The notes: generated by a model from the letters alone, not told the origin. 64,000 bases of DNA from Terriglobia bacterium (GCA_020073465.1 JAIQFC010000020.1:35698-99697); one strand, 5' to 3'; counted from the stretch's first letter, positions 16,046-24,944 are shown. Made by a program: numbers and translations.

Positions 16046-17308
16046 TCACGTTCCTGCCGAAACCTCCCGTCCCCATTGTTGCGCCTGCCAGTAGAGACTA
16101 CCGACTTCCTCCGCATCCAGATGCAGGCTGCCGACGATGCGATTCACGCACTCCCACTCCCCCGCCTCCTGCGCCAGCATCAGTTGATACACGGGCCCCA
16201 GCACACTTGATTGGCCCAACAGCACCGCTTTGGTTTCACGATCCAGGGGAACTTTCTCCAGCACGTCTGCCATTTTCATTTCGAGCATGGCATCGATCAG
16301 CGAAAGCAGACCGAGCAAAAACAGATCTGACTCCCCGTGGGGCACGCGTGGGGCCAACAATTCGCCAAAGCGCGCTCGCACCAGCGCCGAGAGCAGCAAG
16401 TCGCTGGTCTTGTCCTGCCCCGCGCCGACCGCGGCCACCAGCCGCACCCAGCGCCGTACTTCCCGCTCGCCAAGAATCGCAAACGCATGCCGGATGGAGT
16501 GAATTTCGCTCTTGAACGCGAACATCGCGGAGTTCATGTAGCGCAGCAGGCGATAGCAGATCGACGCCTCACCTTTGATCAGTTTCTCCAGCTTCACCAG
16601 ATCGAGTTCGGGACGCGACACTGCCTCCAGCATGCGCAGGTAGTGCACGCGGTTGGCGGGCATGTGGCGCGTGGTCAAAACCTCCGGCCGGCGGAAGAAA
16701 TATCCCTGAAAGTAAACGAATCCCTGCTCGCGCGCCGCCTCAAACTCCTCGCGGGTTTCGACCTTCTCGGCCAGCATGCGGCAGCGCCAGGGTCCGTGGC
16801 GCCTGATCAAGGCCATGCGCTGTTCTGGCGTGGTCAGCTTCAACTCCACCTTGATAATGTCGGCGATTTCGGACAGGGGCTCGCGCGGGTCGTCCGCCAC
16901 ATAGTCATCGAGTGCGATCAAGTAGCCGGCTTCCTTCAGCCGCTGGCACGCCCCAACGACTTCCGCATCCGCCGGAACGCTCTCCAGGACCTCGACCACG
17001 GTTGATTGCGACGGCAGCAGGCGGACGAGCCCTCGCACCAGCGTGTCGCGGGTGCAATTCATGAACGCCCGCCGCCCGTCACACAGCACGTCCAGTCCCA
17101 TCAGAAGGGAGCTATCGAGCGTCGACCGTGAGGCGGCATCCAGGTCCGAACAGGTGAACGCGTTCTCCAAGCCATCGCGAAACAGCAGCTCGTAGCCGAA
17201 CACGTTCTCCTCGCGGTCAAAGATCGGCTGCCGCGCCACATAGCGCAGTTGCTTCACCTCGCCGCTCTGGCTTTGAACGGAAGACGGGGCTGCAGAAAGG
17301 TTTCCCAC
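16046..17308 (-). CDS. EAL-like/HDOD signalling protein (YuxH type)
   Basis: A 420-residue protein of the YuxH family. The N-terminal half is a degenerate EAL phosphodiesterase fold: ARQPIFDREENVFGYELLFR, then VEVLESVPAD, then LIALDDYV, then IIKVEL, with the EAL motif itself replaced by YEL. The C-terminal half is an HDOD domain (YRLLRYMNSAMFAFKSEIHSIRHAFAILG). Some EAL metal ligands seem to be missing, so it is more likely a cyclic-di-GMP sensor or scaffold than an active phosphodiesterase. It is cytosolic. It lies just downstream of pfkA on the same strand with an 85-base gap, and paired repeats abut its stop. Confidence 0.85.
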   Translation of the reverse strand: MGNLSAAPSSVQSQSGEVKQLRYVARQPIFDREENVFGYELLFRDGLENAFTCSDLDAASRSTLDSSLLMGLDVLCDGRRAFMNCTRDTLVRGLVRLLPSQSTVVEVLESVPADAEVVGACQRLKEAGYLIALDDYVADDPREPLSEIADIIKVELKLTTPEQRMALIRRHGPWRCRMLAEKVETREEFEAAREQGFVYFQGYFFRRPEVLTTRHMPANRVHYLRMLEAVSRPELDLVKLEKLIKGEASICYRLLRYMNSAMFAFKSEIHSIRHAFAILGEREVRRWVRLVAAVGAGQDKTSDLLLSALVRARFGELLAPRVPHGESDLFLLGLLSLIDAMLEMKMADVLEKVPLDRETKAVLLGQSSVLGPVYQLMLAQEAGEWECVNRIVGSLHLDAEEVGSLYWQAQQWGREVSAGT

Positions 17309-17393
17309 CCAGAGACTATCGGCAACCAGGCCTGAAACTGCAGCTCAGGTCCGCTGTCCGTAGTTCTTAGCTTTCTCCAATGCTGGCGGGAGC

Positions 17394-18458
17394 TTAGTCC
17401 CCAAAACCGATACCGATGGCCTTGGCGGTGCGAACCAACTCGCCCTCGGGATCCACTGATTTCAGGTGGCCGATGGCGCGGGCGACGTCGACGGCGACAA
17501 TCGCTCCGGCACGCAGCGCGACCATCTTGCCGAAGTTGCCTTCTGCGATCAGCTCGACTGCAGCTACTCCGAAGCGAGTGGCCAGCACACGGTCGTACGG
17601 GGAGGGCGAACCGCCGCGCTGGATGTGGCCCAACACGCTCACCCGCACTTCCTTGTTGGCAAAGAGGCCGATGGCGTCGCCGATGGTGTTGCCGACGGGC
17701 CAGCCGCGCGCCATCTGCTTCAATTCCGACGGCAGCTTGATGCCTTCGGCGACCACGACTATGGTGAAGTGCTTGCCGGCGCGCTCGCGGGCGGCGATGC
17801 AGTCACAAATACTCTTGAGGGTGAAAGGGATTTCGGGAATGAGGATCACGTGGGCCCCGCCGGCGATGCCGGCTTCGAGCGCAATCCATCCACAGTCACG
17901 CCCCATGACCTCGACCACGATGACGCGATGGTGCGAGGCGGCCGTGGTGTGAATCTTGTCGATGGCGTCGGTGACGGTGTGCAGCGCCGTGTCGAAACCG
18001 AACGTCACCTCGGTTGCTGAGAGATCGTTGTCGATGGTCTTGGGCACGCCCACCAGCTTCAGGCCTTTCTGAAAAAGCTCGTGGCCGATCTTCTGCGAGC
18101 CGTCGCCGCCGATGGTGATGATGGCGTCGATGCCCAGCTTGTGCGCGTTGGCGATGACCTGGTCAGAAATGTCGCGGGTAACCTCCTGGCCGTTTTCCTC
18201 GGTCTTATATTGGAAAGGGTTGCCGCGGTTGGTGGTCCCGAGAATGGTGCCGCCACGAGGGAGAATGCCGCTGACTTCCTTCAGCGTGAGTTCAAAGGAC
18301 TTTTCGGGCCAGATCAAGCCGTCGAAGCCGTCGGGGATGCCGATGACTTTCCAGTTGTACTTGAGGATGGCGGCCTTGGTGGCGGCGCGAATGACGGCGT
18401 TGAGACCGGGAGCGTCCCCGCCTCCGGTGGCGATGCCGATGCAGCGGATGTTGGACAT
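17394..18458 (-). CDS. pfkA: 6-phosphofructokinase
   Basis: A 354-residue glycolytic enzyme that phosphorylates fructose 6-phosphate. GIATGGGDAPGLNAVIRA is the N-terminal phosphate loop, GGDGSQKIG the nucleotide site, PKTIDNDL the catalytic Asp loop (Asp equivalent to E. coli Asp127), and MGRDCGWIAL the substrate region. Gly rather than Asp in GGDGS predicts ATP use, while the Lys of PKTIDND is typical of PPi-type and group III enzymes. This mixed signature is known in the group III ATP-dependent PFKs. Cytosolic. Upstream lie a heptamer array and a MITE-like repeat, so its promoter is close to or inside repeats. Confidence 0.93.
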   Translation of the reverse strand: MSNIRCIGIATGGGDAPGLNAVIRAATKAAILKYNWKVIGIPDGFDGLIWPEKSFELTLKEVSGILPRGGTILGTTNRGNPFQYKTEENGQEVTRDISDQVIANAHKLGIDAIITIGGDGSQKIGHELFQKGLKLVGVPKTIDNDLSATEVTFGFDTALHTVTDAIDKIHTTAASHHRVIVVEVMGRDCGWIALEAGIAGGAHVILIPEIPFTLKSICDCIAARERAGKHFTIVVVAEGIKLPSELKQMARGWPVGNTIGDAIGLFANKEVRVSVLGHIQRGGSPSPYDRVLATRFGVAAVELIAEGNFGKMVALRAGAIVAVDVARAIGHLKSVDPEGELVRTAKAIGIGFGD

Positions 18459-18466
18459 GGGGTTCG

Positions 18467-18501
18467 TCGTTGGCCGCTAGTCGTCTGCAGTTGGTCGTTG
18501 T
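18467..18501. repeat. Degenerate heptamer array (TCGTTGG)
   Basis: Five 7-bp units: TCGTTGG, CCGCTAG, TCGTCTG, CAGTTGG, TCGTTGT. It starts 9 bases upstream of the pfkA start and runs into the MITE-like element. Two further units of the same type occur at 22037-22050. Confidence 0.6.
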
Positions 18502-18503
18502 CT

Positions 18504-18585
18504 TGTCATTCCGAGTGTAGCGAGGAATCTGGGTGTGTGCCGATGCCGACGAGGACCTAGGTCCCTCGCTTTGCTCGGGATGACA
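18504..18585. repeat. MITE-like inverted-repeat element
   Basis: An 82-base element with terminal inverted repeats TGTCATTCCGAG and CTCGGGATGACA and a second, imperfect inner stem (GTAGCGAGG / CCTCGCT). It is of the widespread bacterial type whose translation gives CHPEQSEGP and RYTRNDK. It carries no gene and sits in the upstream region of pfkA. Confidence 0.75.
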
Positions 18586-18758
18586 GAACACAACTCATGG
18601 CGGTCCACTACGATCATACCGTTTCAGCATGCAGGGAGAGCAATGTTACGAGTGGGCGTAGAAAGAATCTGCTCCGACGTTCGAGGAGGATGGTTTCTGT
18701 GACGGATGAACATTGCCATTCTTGGGGAGTCAGGTGCTTTGGAGGGAAAATCAAAAGC

Positions 18759-18790
18759 CCCACTTCTCGCAAAGAACGCGAGAAATGGGG
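18759..18790. repeat. Long intergenic hairpin
   Basis: CCCCACTTCTCGC at 18758-18770 pairs with GCGAGAAATGGGG at 18778-18790, with one mismatch and a 7-base loop. It lies downstream of the Ig-like lipoprotein gene (minus strand). It has no adjacent T-tract and may be a dispersed element rather than a terminator. Confidence 0.5.
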
Positions 18791-18836
18791 CACCCAGGTT
18801 CGCAGGTCGGTTCAGGGGCCGGGCGCGCGGCAAATT

Positions 18837-19475
18837 CTATTGCACGTGGATCGTCAAAGCCTGGCTGGTGAAGCCACAAAGAGTGGCTGAGACGTTCGTG
18901 GACTGACCCGACGAACCGGCAAGGACCGTTCCTTGCCCACCAGTTATCGACGAGAAGACGGCCGTGTTTGAAATGTTCCAGGTTACTTCGTTCGTGACGT
19001 CCGTCTGGGGAAGGCCACCGAAGCTGGCCATAGCCGTGAACGTAACCAAATCATTCTCCTTTGGACTAGTGGTGTTCGCGGTCAGCGTCATCGCAGTCAC
19101 GTTCGGGCACACGGTCACGGTGGCGGTGTTGCTTGCGGTTCCGTCCACGGCGGTGATGGTCGTTGTGCCTGGGGGATTGTTAATGACCGATGCAGCAAGA
19201 ACCTTCCCGTTCGATTGACCCACGGTGGCGACAGACGTGTCGGAGGAAGTCCACAGACACTTGCCGGTGACGTTGGCAGTGCTGCCGTCGTCAAAGGTAC
19301 CGGTGGCGATCATCTGCAGGCTTGCTCCAGGCACAATGGTCTGACCGGATGGACCAACGCTGATGCTGGTCAGAGTCGGATTCACAAAGAAGCCGCGGCA
19401 GCTTATGGCAAGGGCCAAGGTTGCGAGCACGGCGAGGGCGCCGGCCAAGCGGAGTTTGTGCTTCGTCGAGGACAT
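18837..19475 (-). CDS. Lipoprotein with bacterial Ig-like repeats
   Basis: A 212-residue protein. Its signal peptide has a lipobox-like LAISC near residue 26, and the mature chain has two Ig-like Big_2 domains: LTSISVGPSGQTIVPGASLQ with WTSSDTSVATV, and MTLTANTTSPKENDLVTFTA with WNISNTAVFSS. Such domains occur in adhesins and cell-surface proteins. I infer a surface-exposed structural or binding role. It ends at the repeat-rich 18600-18836 region. The sequence is Thr/Ser-rich and contains four cysteines (KCLW, VCPN, LCGF and the lipid Cys). Confidence 0.75.
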   Translation of the reverse strand: MSSTKHKLRLAGALAVLATLALAISCRGFFVNPTLTSISVGPSGQTIVPGASLQMIATGTFDDGSTANVTGKCLWTSSDTSVATVGQSNGKVLAASVINNPPGTTTITAVDGTASNTATVTVCPNVTAMTLTANTTSPKENDLVTFTAMASFGGLPQTDVTNEVTWNISNTAVFSSITGGQGTVLAGSSGQSTNVSATLCGFTSQALTIHVQ

Positions 19476-19869
19476 GTTCGTTGAGACTCCTTGGGCGCGC
19501 TTGCTGTGCTCAGAACAGGGGCGGCTCGAAAAATCCTGCCCAGTTGTTTAATGCCGTTGTCAAGGTCAGACAGCGGAGCTTCGCTCCGCCGGACAGCCCC
19601 TTCGACTTCGCTCAAGGCAGGCTTGGGCGGCTGTCCCCACATGATTCCCCTTCTTACAACAGCTCGGAAAAATTGTAGCAGAGAAAATCTCGGGCAACGT
19701 GCCCACCAGTACTAATGCCTAGAAGCGCGGAACCAGAGGCGGTAATGTGCCTCTGGAACAGAACGCCGCCTGTGAGCGGACTTGCACACAGGGTTACAAA
19801 AAAATGAGAAAAGAAGAATGGCCAGCGCCGCCCTGGCGCTGGCCACTGAACACTGACATCAATGCCACG
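19476..19869. other. Intergenic region with repeats and terminator
   Basis: No gene is evident. At 19591-19636 there is a dispersed repeat: GGACAGCC and GGCTGTCC arms around CTTCGACTTCGCTCAAGGC, of the type also seen at 35138-35163. A second 8-bp hairpin, CCAGAGGC at 19733-19740 and GCCTCTGG at 19749-19756, lies before the terminator. Confidence 0.55.
19797..19845 (-). terminator. Rho-independent terminator of the YXWGXW gene
   Basis: On the minus strand a perfect 10-bp stem (GGCCAGCGCC and GGCGCTGGCC, loop of 5) is followed by ATTCTTCTTTTCTCA and a run of seven T. It lies about 25 bases after the stop of the 19870-21150 gene. Confidence 0.8.
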
Positions 19870-21150
19870 TTACCGTCCCCGGCCAGGATGATGTTCCTTG
19901 TCCTGCTTCGGAGGGTTCTCCTTGTGGTCTTGCTTGGGAGCGGCCTCCCTGCGTGGTGCGCTCTCCTGACGCTTAGGAGCAGGCGGGGCGCTTTCGTGTC
20001 GTGGAGCATTCTCCCTCGGCGCGGTCTCACGCGGCTGCGGAGTTGGACGTGACTCCTGTTGCGGACGCGACTCGTGCTGCGGCGGAGGAGTGCTCTCGCG
20101 AGCCTTGTCACGCGGCTCGTACGTCGGATTGGTGCCTCTGTTCCCCTTGTCCTGATACATGGGGTTCGACTGCCGCTGGTTCTCGTTGTTCCTCGCTGGC
20201 GGATTGGACGGTCGCTCGGGAGCGGCGTTCGATCCTTTTGAGTTCGGCGGAGTGAACGGGCGGTAACCCTCGTTGGATTTCGGCCGGTCTCCTGCGTTCG
20301 GAGGAGTAAACGGGCGATTCCCCGGCGCATTGGCACGATTCGGGTTCGCCGGAGTCATGGGACGGTCTCCACCGCGCTCCGGTCCGCGCGCCTCGCGGGG
20401 AGATATTGTTGGCTGATGATAGGGCGCTCCGGCGGCCCTGGCCGGAACGACGGCATGGCGGCTGAAGTCGGCGGGTCGTGCCGTGGCGGCGATTTTGGGG
20501 CGTCCCTGGTTTACGCGCGCGAACAACTCGCGATTGCGGCTGGCAGCCTCGCGGTGCTGTTCCTGCGCGGCAAGCGGCTCCCGATGCCGTTCGTGCGATG
20601 CGACTTCTTCTTCGCGGGTCGGACGCGCCATCACGCCTCCGGTGCCACCGTTGTAGCTCACGTTGTTCACCGTCGTGTTGTTGACGATGACCGTCTTGTT
20701 GTAGACGTTGGTCACATTGGTGACGTTCACATTGGTCACGCTACGGTTGTAGTGGAAGCGGTCGCGCTCCCAGTAGCCACCGGCAAAGCCGACGCCGGTG
20801 TAGCCGTAGCCATAATTGATGCCGCCATAGAAGCCGACGTGCGGGCCCCAGTAGCCGCGATGCCAGGCGTAGAAGCCCTCGTTCCATCCCCAATAGCCGG
20901 GGGTCCAGTACATGCCTACCGGAGCAAACACCCAGGTTCCGGGTACCCAGAAGTAGCCCTCGTCGTCATTCCAAGCCCAATATCCGGGCGTCCAGACGTA
21001 GCCGGGGCCGGGGCAAATGGGCTGCGCATAGACCGGCAGTGCAGGAGGGCCGATCCTCACGGAAATGAGGACCTGTGCGTAGGCGGCCGCAGAAAAAGAA
21101 ATCATCAAGATCGCGAATATAAGCCACCGTACTGGTCGATTGCGGTTCAT
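19870..21150 (-). CDS. Secreted YXWGXW-repeat protein with Pro/Arg-rich tail
   Basis: A 426-residue exported protein with signal MNRNRPVRWLIFAILMISFS ending at YAQ. Residues 45-145 carry aromatic YxWxxGYW repeats (VWTPGYWAWNDD, WVPGTWVFAP, WTPGYWGWNEG). An Asn/Thr/Val-rich segment follows (TNVNVTNVTNVYNK), then a long disordered region rich in Pro, Arg, Glu and Asn (about 190-426, with EREA, QQESRP and PPNS motifs). This class is common in Acidobacteriota and of unknown function. The tail is low complexity and basic at the end. A rho-independent terminator follows, and a small membrane protein gene lies upstream. Confidence 0.8.
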   Translation of the reverse strand: MNRNRPVRWLIFAILMISFSAAAYAQVLISVRIGPPALPVYAQPICPGPGYVWTPGYWAWNDDEGYFWVPGTWVFAPVGMYWTPGYWGWNEGFYAWHRGYWGPHVGFYGGINYGYGYTGVGFAGGYWERDRFHYNRSVTNVNVTNVTNVYNKTVIVNNTTVNNVSYNGGTGGVMARPTREEEVASHERHREPLAAQEQHREAASRNRELFARVNQGRPKIAATARPADFSRHAVVPARAAGAPYHQPTISPREARGPERGGDRPMTPANPNRANAPGNRPFTPPNAGDRPKSNEGYRPFTPPNSKGSNAAPERPSNPPARNNENQRQSNPMYQDKGNRGTNPTYEPRDKARESTPPPQHESRPQQESRPTPQPRETAPRENAPRHESAPPAPKRQESAPRREAAPKQDHKENPPKQDKEHHPGRGR

Positions 21151-21372
21151 GGTTTCCCCTTTTGCCTCGTCACCTTTGACGACGAGGGCTCATTTAACGT
21201 TGGACACAAGTTCGTGTTCGGCTGGTGAGCTGATTAAGGGTCTCTCATTCCGCCGTCACTGCCAAGTGCCCTTAGTACGAGTGTCCTTTCGGTATAAACC
21301 CCCAGGTTCCTAGGATGTTGCTAGGCCGGAAACTGCTTTGGAATCTGTTGGTTGGAGGTCTCCGACCGGCTC

Positions 21373-21534
21373 TCAGTAGTTTCCCTTGAAAGCACGGTAG
21401 ATTACGTAAATCCACGACAGGACTCCATGGACTATCGCCCACAAGATGGAGTGGTTGAGCTGGAACGACAGAATCATGGCCAGCGCAGCTCCCATGGAAA
21501 TACCAGCAGTCGCTGCCCCGCTTTTCGCGCTCAT
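21373..21534 (-). CDS. 53-residue small membrane protein
   Basis: A short gene that is easy to miss: 54 codons with AAGGAG about five bases before the ATG. The product has a brief polar N-terminus, then two hydrophobic stretches (about 13-24 and 30-45, including ILWAIVHGVLSWIYVIY) and a basic end (YRAFKGNY). The motif NHSILWAIVHG with the following hydrophobic helix recalls a class of tiny proteins seen across many phyla, of unknown function. It is oriented like its neighbours and lies 31 bases after the DUF2203 gene, so it may be transcribed with it. Confidence 0.75.
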   Translation of the reverse strand: MSAKSGAATAGISMGAALAMILSFQLNHSILWAIVHGVLSWIYVIYRAFKGNY

Positions 21535-21565
21535 GACTGTCTCCTTGCGCTAATTTAGCTTTGTC

Positions 21566-22000
21566 TTAGTTCAGCTTCTTGGCCCGGGGAATGCGTTCGT
21601 CGATGGGTTTGCGGCCGGCGAATCCTTCTTCCGTGCCGTGCCAGTGGGTGATGGCCGCTTCGCCCAGCTTCCAGCACAGCAACACGATCTGCCCCTCGAC
21701 TTCGCAGGGGAAGTCGAGCAGTCCGATGTTGAGGTCCTTAACCTGGACGTCGATGGAGTCGATTTCGGCGAGAGCGTCGCGCACGCGCTGTTCGGCCTTG
21801 GCGCGCTCGGCCTTGCGTCGGGCGAGAGCGACGATGTCCAGATTCGTGCCGCCGTTGAGGAATACGCGATGAGCCATGGCTTGCATCTCGGCGTCGACTT
21901 CGTCCATCAGCTTCTTGCCGGCGATGGCGGTGCGCAGGAGTGATTCGAGCACAGGCAGGAGCGATTGGGCTTCATCGAGAGTGAACGTGCGGTCAGACAT
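21566..22000 (-). CDS. DUF2203-family protein
   Basis: A 144-residue cytosolic protein matching DUF2203: FTLDEAQSLLPVLESLL at the start, then a long helical middle, then LLDFPCEVEGQIVLLCWKLGE and ITHWHGTEEGFAGRKPI at the end. The function is unknown. The family is largely helical with a conserved C-terminal aromatic/His patch (WHGTEEGF). The small membrane protein gene follows. Two heptamer units (TCGTTAG, TCGCTGG at 22037-22050) are present in the upstream region. Confidence 0.85.
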   Translation of the reverse strand: MSDRTFTLDEAQSLLPVLESLLRTAIAGKKLMDEVDAEMQAMAHRVFLNGGTNLDIVALARRKAERAKAEQRVRDALAEIDSIDVQVKDLNIGLLDFPCEVEGQIVLLCWKLGEAAITHWHGTEEGFAGRKPIDERIPRAKKLN

Positions 22001-22036
22001 AGGCTAAATTCTATTTTAGCGCATGCGGTGATTCGG

Positions 22037-22050
22037 TCGTTAGTCGCTGG
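22037..22050. repeat. Two heptamer units (TCGTTAG, TCGCTGG)
   Basis: A short pair of 7-bp units of the same type as 18467-18501, in the upstream region of the DUF2203 gene. Too short to call alone; listed because the family match is close. Confidence 0.4.
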
Positions 22051-22220
22051 CAAGTCTTATGGGCTAGCAGAAATCACGTAGGAAGAGCGGCCTCGGTTGT
22101 CTCTACTCCTTTATCCTCAAACCAGAAGCTATCTCATAAATGTCATGGGATTTGTTTCAGGTAGGTAGTGCTAACGCCCTGTCCACAAGGGATACGTGGA
22201 GTGACGCAATACGCAGGCGT

Positions 22221-23132
22221 TCATGGCATCTGATCAAAGCAGTCCTGTGGGTTTCGCGAGACGATAGGAGGCATCCCTGGGCCTGTGGTAAGGCCACCCC
22301 GGCTGAGTGATCCCTGGTTAGCACCAAAGCGGGACGCTGCCCAGTCGCCCACGCGCATGAAATTTGCCGAAACAGCGTCCCCGCCATTGTCGTAGTAGAC
22401 CTCGTAAGTCACAAGAATGGGTTTGGAAGCGAAGGATTCGATGTACTTGGCGAAGTCTGGATGACCCCAAAACTCCGTTCCACAGGTACCTGCTCTCCGG
22501 TCATACTCCAAGTCGTAATGATCTGATTGGGCATACACGTCAGTTCTCTTGTGCCATCGCATCGGGACCGAGACGACACGCCGCGTTACAAAAAAGTCAA
22601 TAGGCGTCCGGTTCGGATTGAGGACCAATAGTGGAGTCACGACGAACATAACGACTGCAAATGACACAACTCTGATCAGCTTGGGCCTAACAGTGGCGGG
22701 ACTTGCAGGACGCACAAATTCGACGCAGGCGAAAACTGTGGCAACGAGTAGCAGGACTGCGGGAATGAACGCTTGGAGAGGATAACTTCCACCCCGGCTA
22801 ACGTTGCGAGCGGCTGCGCGCAAAGCAGATGCCAGATAAATCCACTGTGCGAAAGCAGATGCTAGAACGAGAAGGCTCGCCGCTCGCCGTTTGTACAGAC
22901 TGACGAATGCGCCAACACCAAGACAGACCGATCCGGCGAGAGAAATCAACTCCAAGGCTGAGATCGGCCGTCCCCACACCGCGAACGCGATTAGAGCCAG
23001 CACGGGTGTGACGGTCGCCACAGCCGTGACCCAATAGATGACGAATGAAATCATTGCATGCTGTGAATGAGCTTCGAGCCATAATACCAACTGCTGCAAA
23101 ATCGCCATTTCACCAACAACCGCTGGGCGCAT
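22221..23132 (-). CDS. Membrane protein of unknown function
   Basis: A 303-residue protein with about five hydrophobic helices in the first 180 residues (for example HAMISFVIYWVTAVATVTPV, ISLAGSVCLGVGAF, LLVLASAFAQWIYLAS, IPAVLLLVATVFACVEFV, RVVSFAVVMFVVTPLLV). A soluble C-terminal half follows with FVTRRVVSVPMRWHKRT and TCGTEFWGHPDFAKYIESF. The fold suggests a small membrane anchor with a periplasmic or cytosolic domain. No family was recognised. It is encoded next to a Tat-exported amidase, with no clear operon. Confidence 0.65.
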   Translation of the reverse strand: MRPAVVGEMAILQQLVLWLEAHSQHAMISFVIYWVTAVATVTPVLALIAFAVWGRPISALELISLAGSVCLGVGAFVSLYKRRAASLLVLASAFAQWIYLASALRAAARNVSRGGSYPLQAFIPAVLLLVATVFACVEFVRPASPATVRPKLIRVVSFAVVMFVVTPLLVLNPNRTPIDFFVTRRVVSVPMRWHKRTDVYAQSDHYDLEYDRRAGTCGTEFWGHPDFAKYIESFASKPILVTYEVYYDNGGDAVSANFMRVGDWAASRFGANQGSLSRGGLTTGPGMPPIVSRNPQDCFDQMP

Positions 23133-23147
23133 TTATGAGATGGGGCT

Positions 23148-24944
23148 CTAGAAACCCGGCGGGCGCTCCCCAACTGCCCCGAAGGCGTGTTCGAGTGCGA
23201 GTCCGGCGCTGGCCACGGTGCCTTCGTCGAAGAGGCGTCCGATCAGCGTGACGCCGTGGGGAACGCGGCGAGGCGGGTCGAACGTCGGCATTGGATTATT
23301 GGGGTCGGGAGCCCAGTCGCTGCGGGCTTTCGAGACTTCGATGAAGCCGGCACGCAAGGTGAGCGAAGGGTGTCCGGTGAAGTTGGCGATGGTGAGCATC
23401 TCGTCGCGAAGGGAGGGTACGAGAAGCAAGTCCACCTGGGAGAAGAGGCGAGCCATTTCCTCGGCCACCTTGCGGCGCAGGCGGTCAGCCTGTACGAAGT
23501 CTACGGCGGAGAGGAAACGGGCCTGGCGAAAAATGTTGGGCCAGGCGTCGGGCACCTGGGCTTTGAGCTGGTTCACGCCGCCACTGAGCGTGAGTTCCTC
23601 GAACGCCGCGGCACCTTCGGCGAAGAGGATCAGGTTCAGCGAGCCGTAGGGCCAGTCGGGGATCGAGACTTCGACCGGGACCATGCCCACTTTGCGTACG
23701 ACGTCCACGGCGGCGCGGTCGACTTCGGTGGCGGGATTCTGGTCGAGCCACTGCGGGAAATAGCCGACGCGCAGGCCCCGCACGCTGGCCGCGGCGTCGA
23801 AGTCAAGATGGCTGGGCACGCTGGCTACGTCGCCAGCGTCGGGACCGGAGATGGCCTGCAGAACCAGCATGGCGTCTTCGACGGCGCGGGTCATGGGACC
23901 GAGCTTGTCGAGTGACCAGCAGAGCGTCATGGCGCCGGTGCGCGGGACACGGCCGTAGGTAGGGCGGAGACCAGTAATACCGCAGCGCATGCTGGGACTG
24001 ATAATGCTGCCCCCGGTTTCGCTCCCGATCGCGAAGCCAACTAACCCCGCGGCGGTGGCGGCGCCAGGACCTGCACTCGAACCCGACGAGGCTTCTTCGA
24101 GCAGCCACGGGTTCATCGTTTGTCCTCCGAACCAGATATCGTTGAGGGCGAGCGCGCCCAGGCTCAGTTTTGCGATGAGAACTGCGCCCGCATCGTGGAG
24201 GCGCTTGACCACTGCCGCGTCTTCGGCAGGCACACGGTTGCGGAAGGGCTCGGCACCGTAGGTGGTGGGGATTCCGGCGGTGTCGAGGAGATCTTTGCCG
24301 CCCCAGGGAATCCCATGCAGGGGTCCGCGGTACTTGCCCGCGGCAATTTCTTCGTCGGCTTTCTTGGCTTGCGCGAGCGCAAGGTCACGCGTGAGCGTGA
24401 TGATGCAGCGCAGCTTGGAATCGAACTGCTCGATGCGCTTCAGATAAATGCGGGTGAGGCGCTCGGAAGTGAGTTTGCGCTGTTCGATCCAGCGCGAAAG
24501 CTGGGTCACGGAGGCGAAGGCGATGTCGGCATCGTTTGGGGGTAGTGGGCCGGGATCAGTCTGGCTGCGCACGAAGCGGTCGCGGTCCGGTGCGACCTTC
24601 TGGCCGGGCAGGGTTGGGTTCCAGCGCGAGGCGGGGGCAAGCGACGGTTCGAGCGCAACCTTGCGCGGGCCGGTGCGGCGCTCGTAGAGCGATGCCATAG
24701 TTCTGCGCCAACTGCCTGCGGCGACAGCACGTTCGCTGGCGTTCATCTCAATCCGCACGAGCTTCTCGGCCTCGGCGAAGGTGGTGGGCGAGACTTCAGG
24801 TCCGACGGCAGGTCCGGTGCCAAATGCGGGCGGCGCGCCGGGTGGAAGGTCAGACGGATTCTGCGCCTGGCCGCGGAAGGCGGCGGCTGCACCGAGAACG
24901 CTGAGAGAGGTGAGGGCCAGGAATTGACGGCGGGATTTAGGCAT
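23148..24944 (-). CDS. Tat-exported amidase (amidase signature family)
   Basis: A 598-residue protein of the amidase-signature family. The N-terminus has a twin-arginine signal (KSRRQFLALTSLSVLG). The Ser-cisSer-Lys triad is visible: catalytic-site Lys in IPWGGKDLLDTAG, then the Gly/Ser-rich SSGSSAGPG, and the nucleophile Ser in IGSETGGSI. It hydrolyses an amide bond; the substrate is unknown. GatA-like function in tRNA is unlikely given export and lack of GatB/C nearby. The ATG at 24944 is chosen because the RR motif follows directly; upstream codons from 25067 run through a REP. It is followed by the membrane protein on the same strand. Confidence 0.88.
   Translation of the reverse strand: MPKSRRQFLALTSLSVLGAAAAFRGQAQNPSDLPPGAPPAFGTGPAVGPEVSPTTFAEAEKLVRIEMNASERAVAAGSWRRTMASLYERRTGPRKVALEPSLAPASRWNPTLPGQKVAPDRDRFVRSQTDPGPLPPNDADIAFASVTQLSRWIEQRKLTSERLTRIYLKRIEQFDSKLRCIITLTRDLALAQAKKADEEIAAGKYRGPLHGIPWGGKDLLDTAGIPTTYGAEPFRNRVPAEDAAVVKRLHDAGAVLIAKLSLGALALNDIWFGGQTMNPWLLEEASSGSSAGPGAATAAGLVGFAIGSETGGSIISPSMRCGITGLRPTYGRVPRTGAMTLCWSLDKLGPMTRAVEDAMLVLQAISGPDAGDVASVPSHLDFDAAASVRGLRVGYFPQWLDQNPATEVDRAAVDVVRKVGMVPVEVSIPDWPYGSLNLILFAEGAAAFEELTLSGGVNQLKAQVPDAWPNIFRQARFLSAVDFVQADRLRRKVAEEMARLFSQVDLLLVPSLRDEMLTIANFTGHPSLTLRAGFIEVSKARSDWAPDPNNPMPTFDPPRRVPHGVTLIGRLFDEGTVASAGLALEHAFGAVGERPPGF

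Noticed and set aside
18292..18591. Minus-strand frame beginning MFCHPEQSEGPRSS
   Set aside because: It is the translation of the MITE-like repeat, then runs antisense/out of frame through pfkA.
20001..20255. Plus-strand frames over the YXWGXW gene
   Set aside because: They arise from the low-complexity Pro/Arg tail on the opposite strand.
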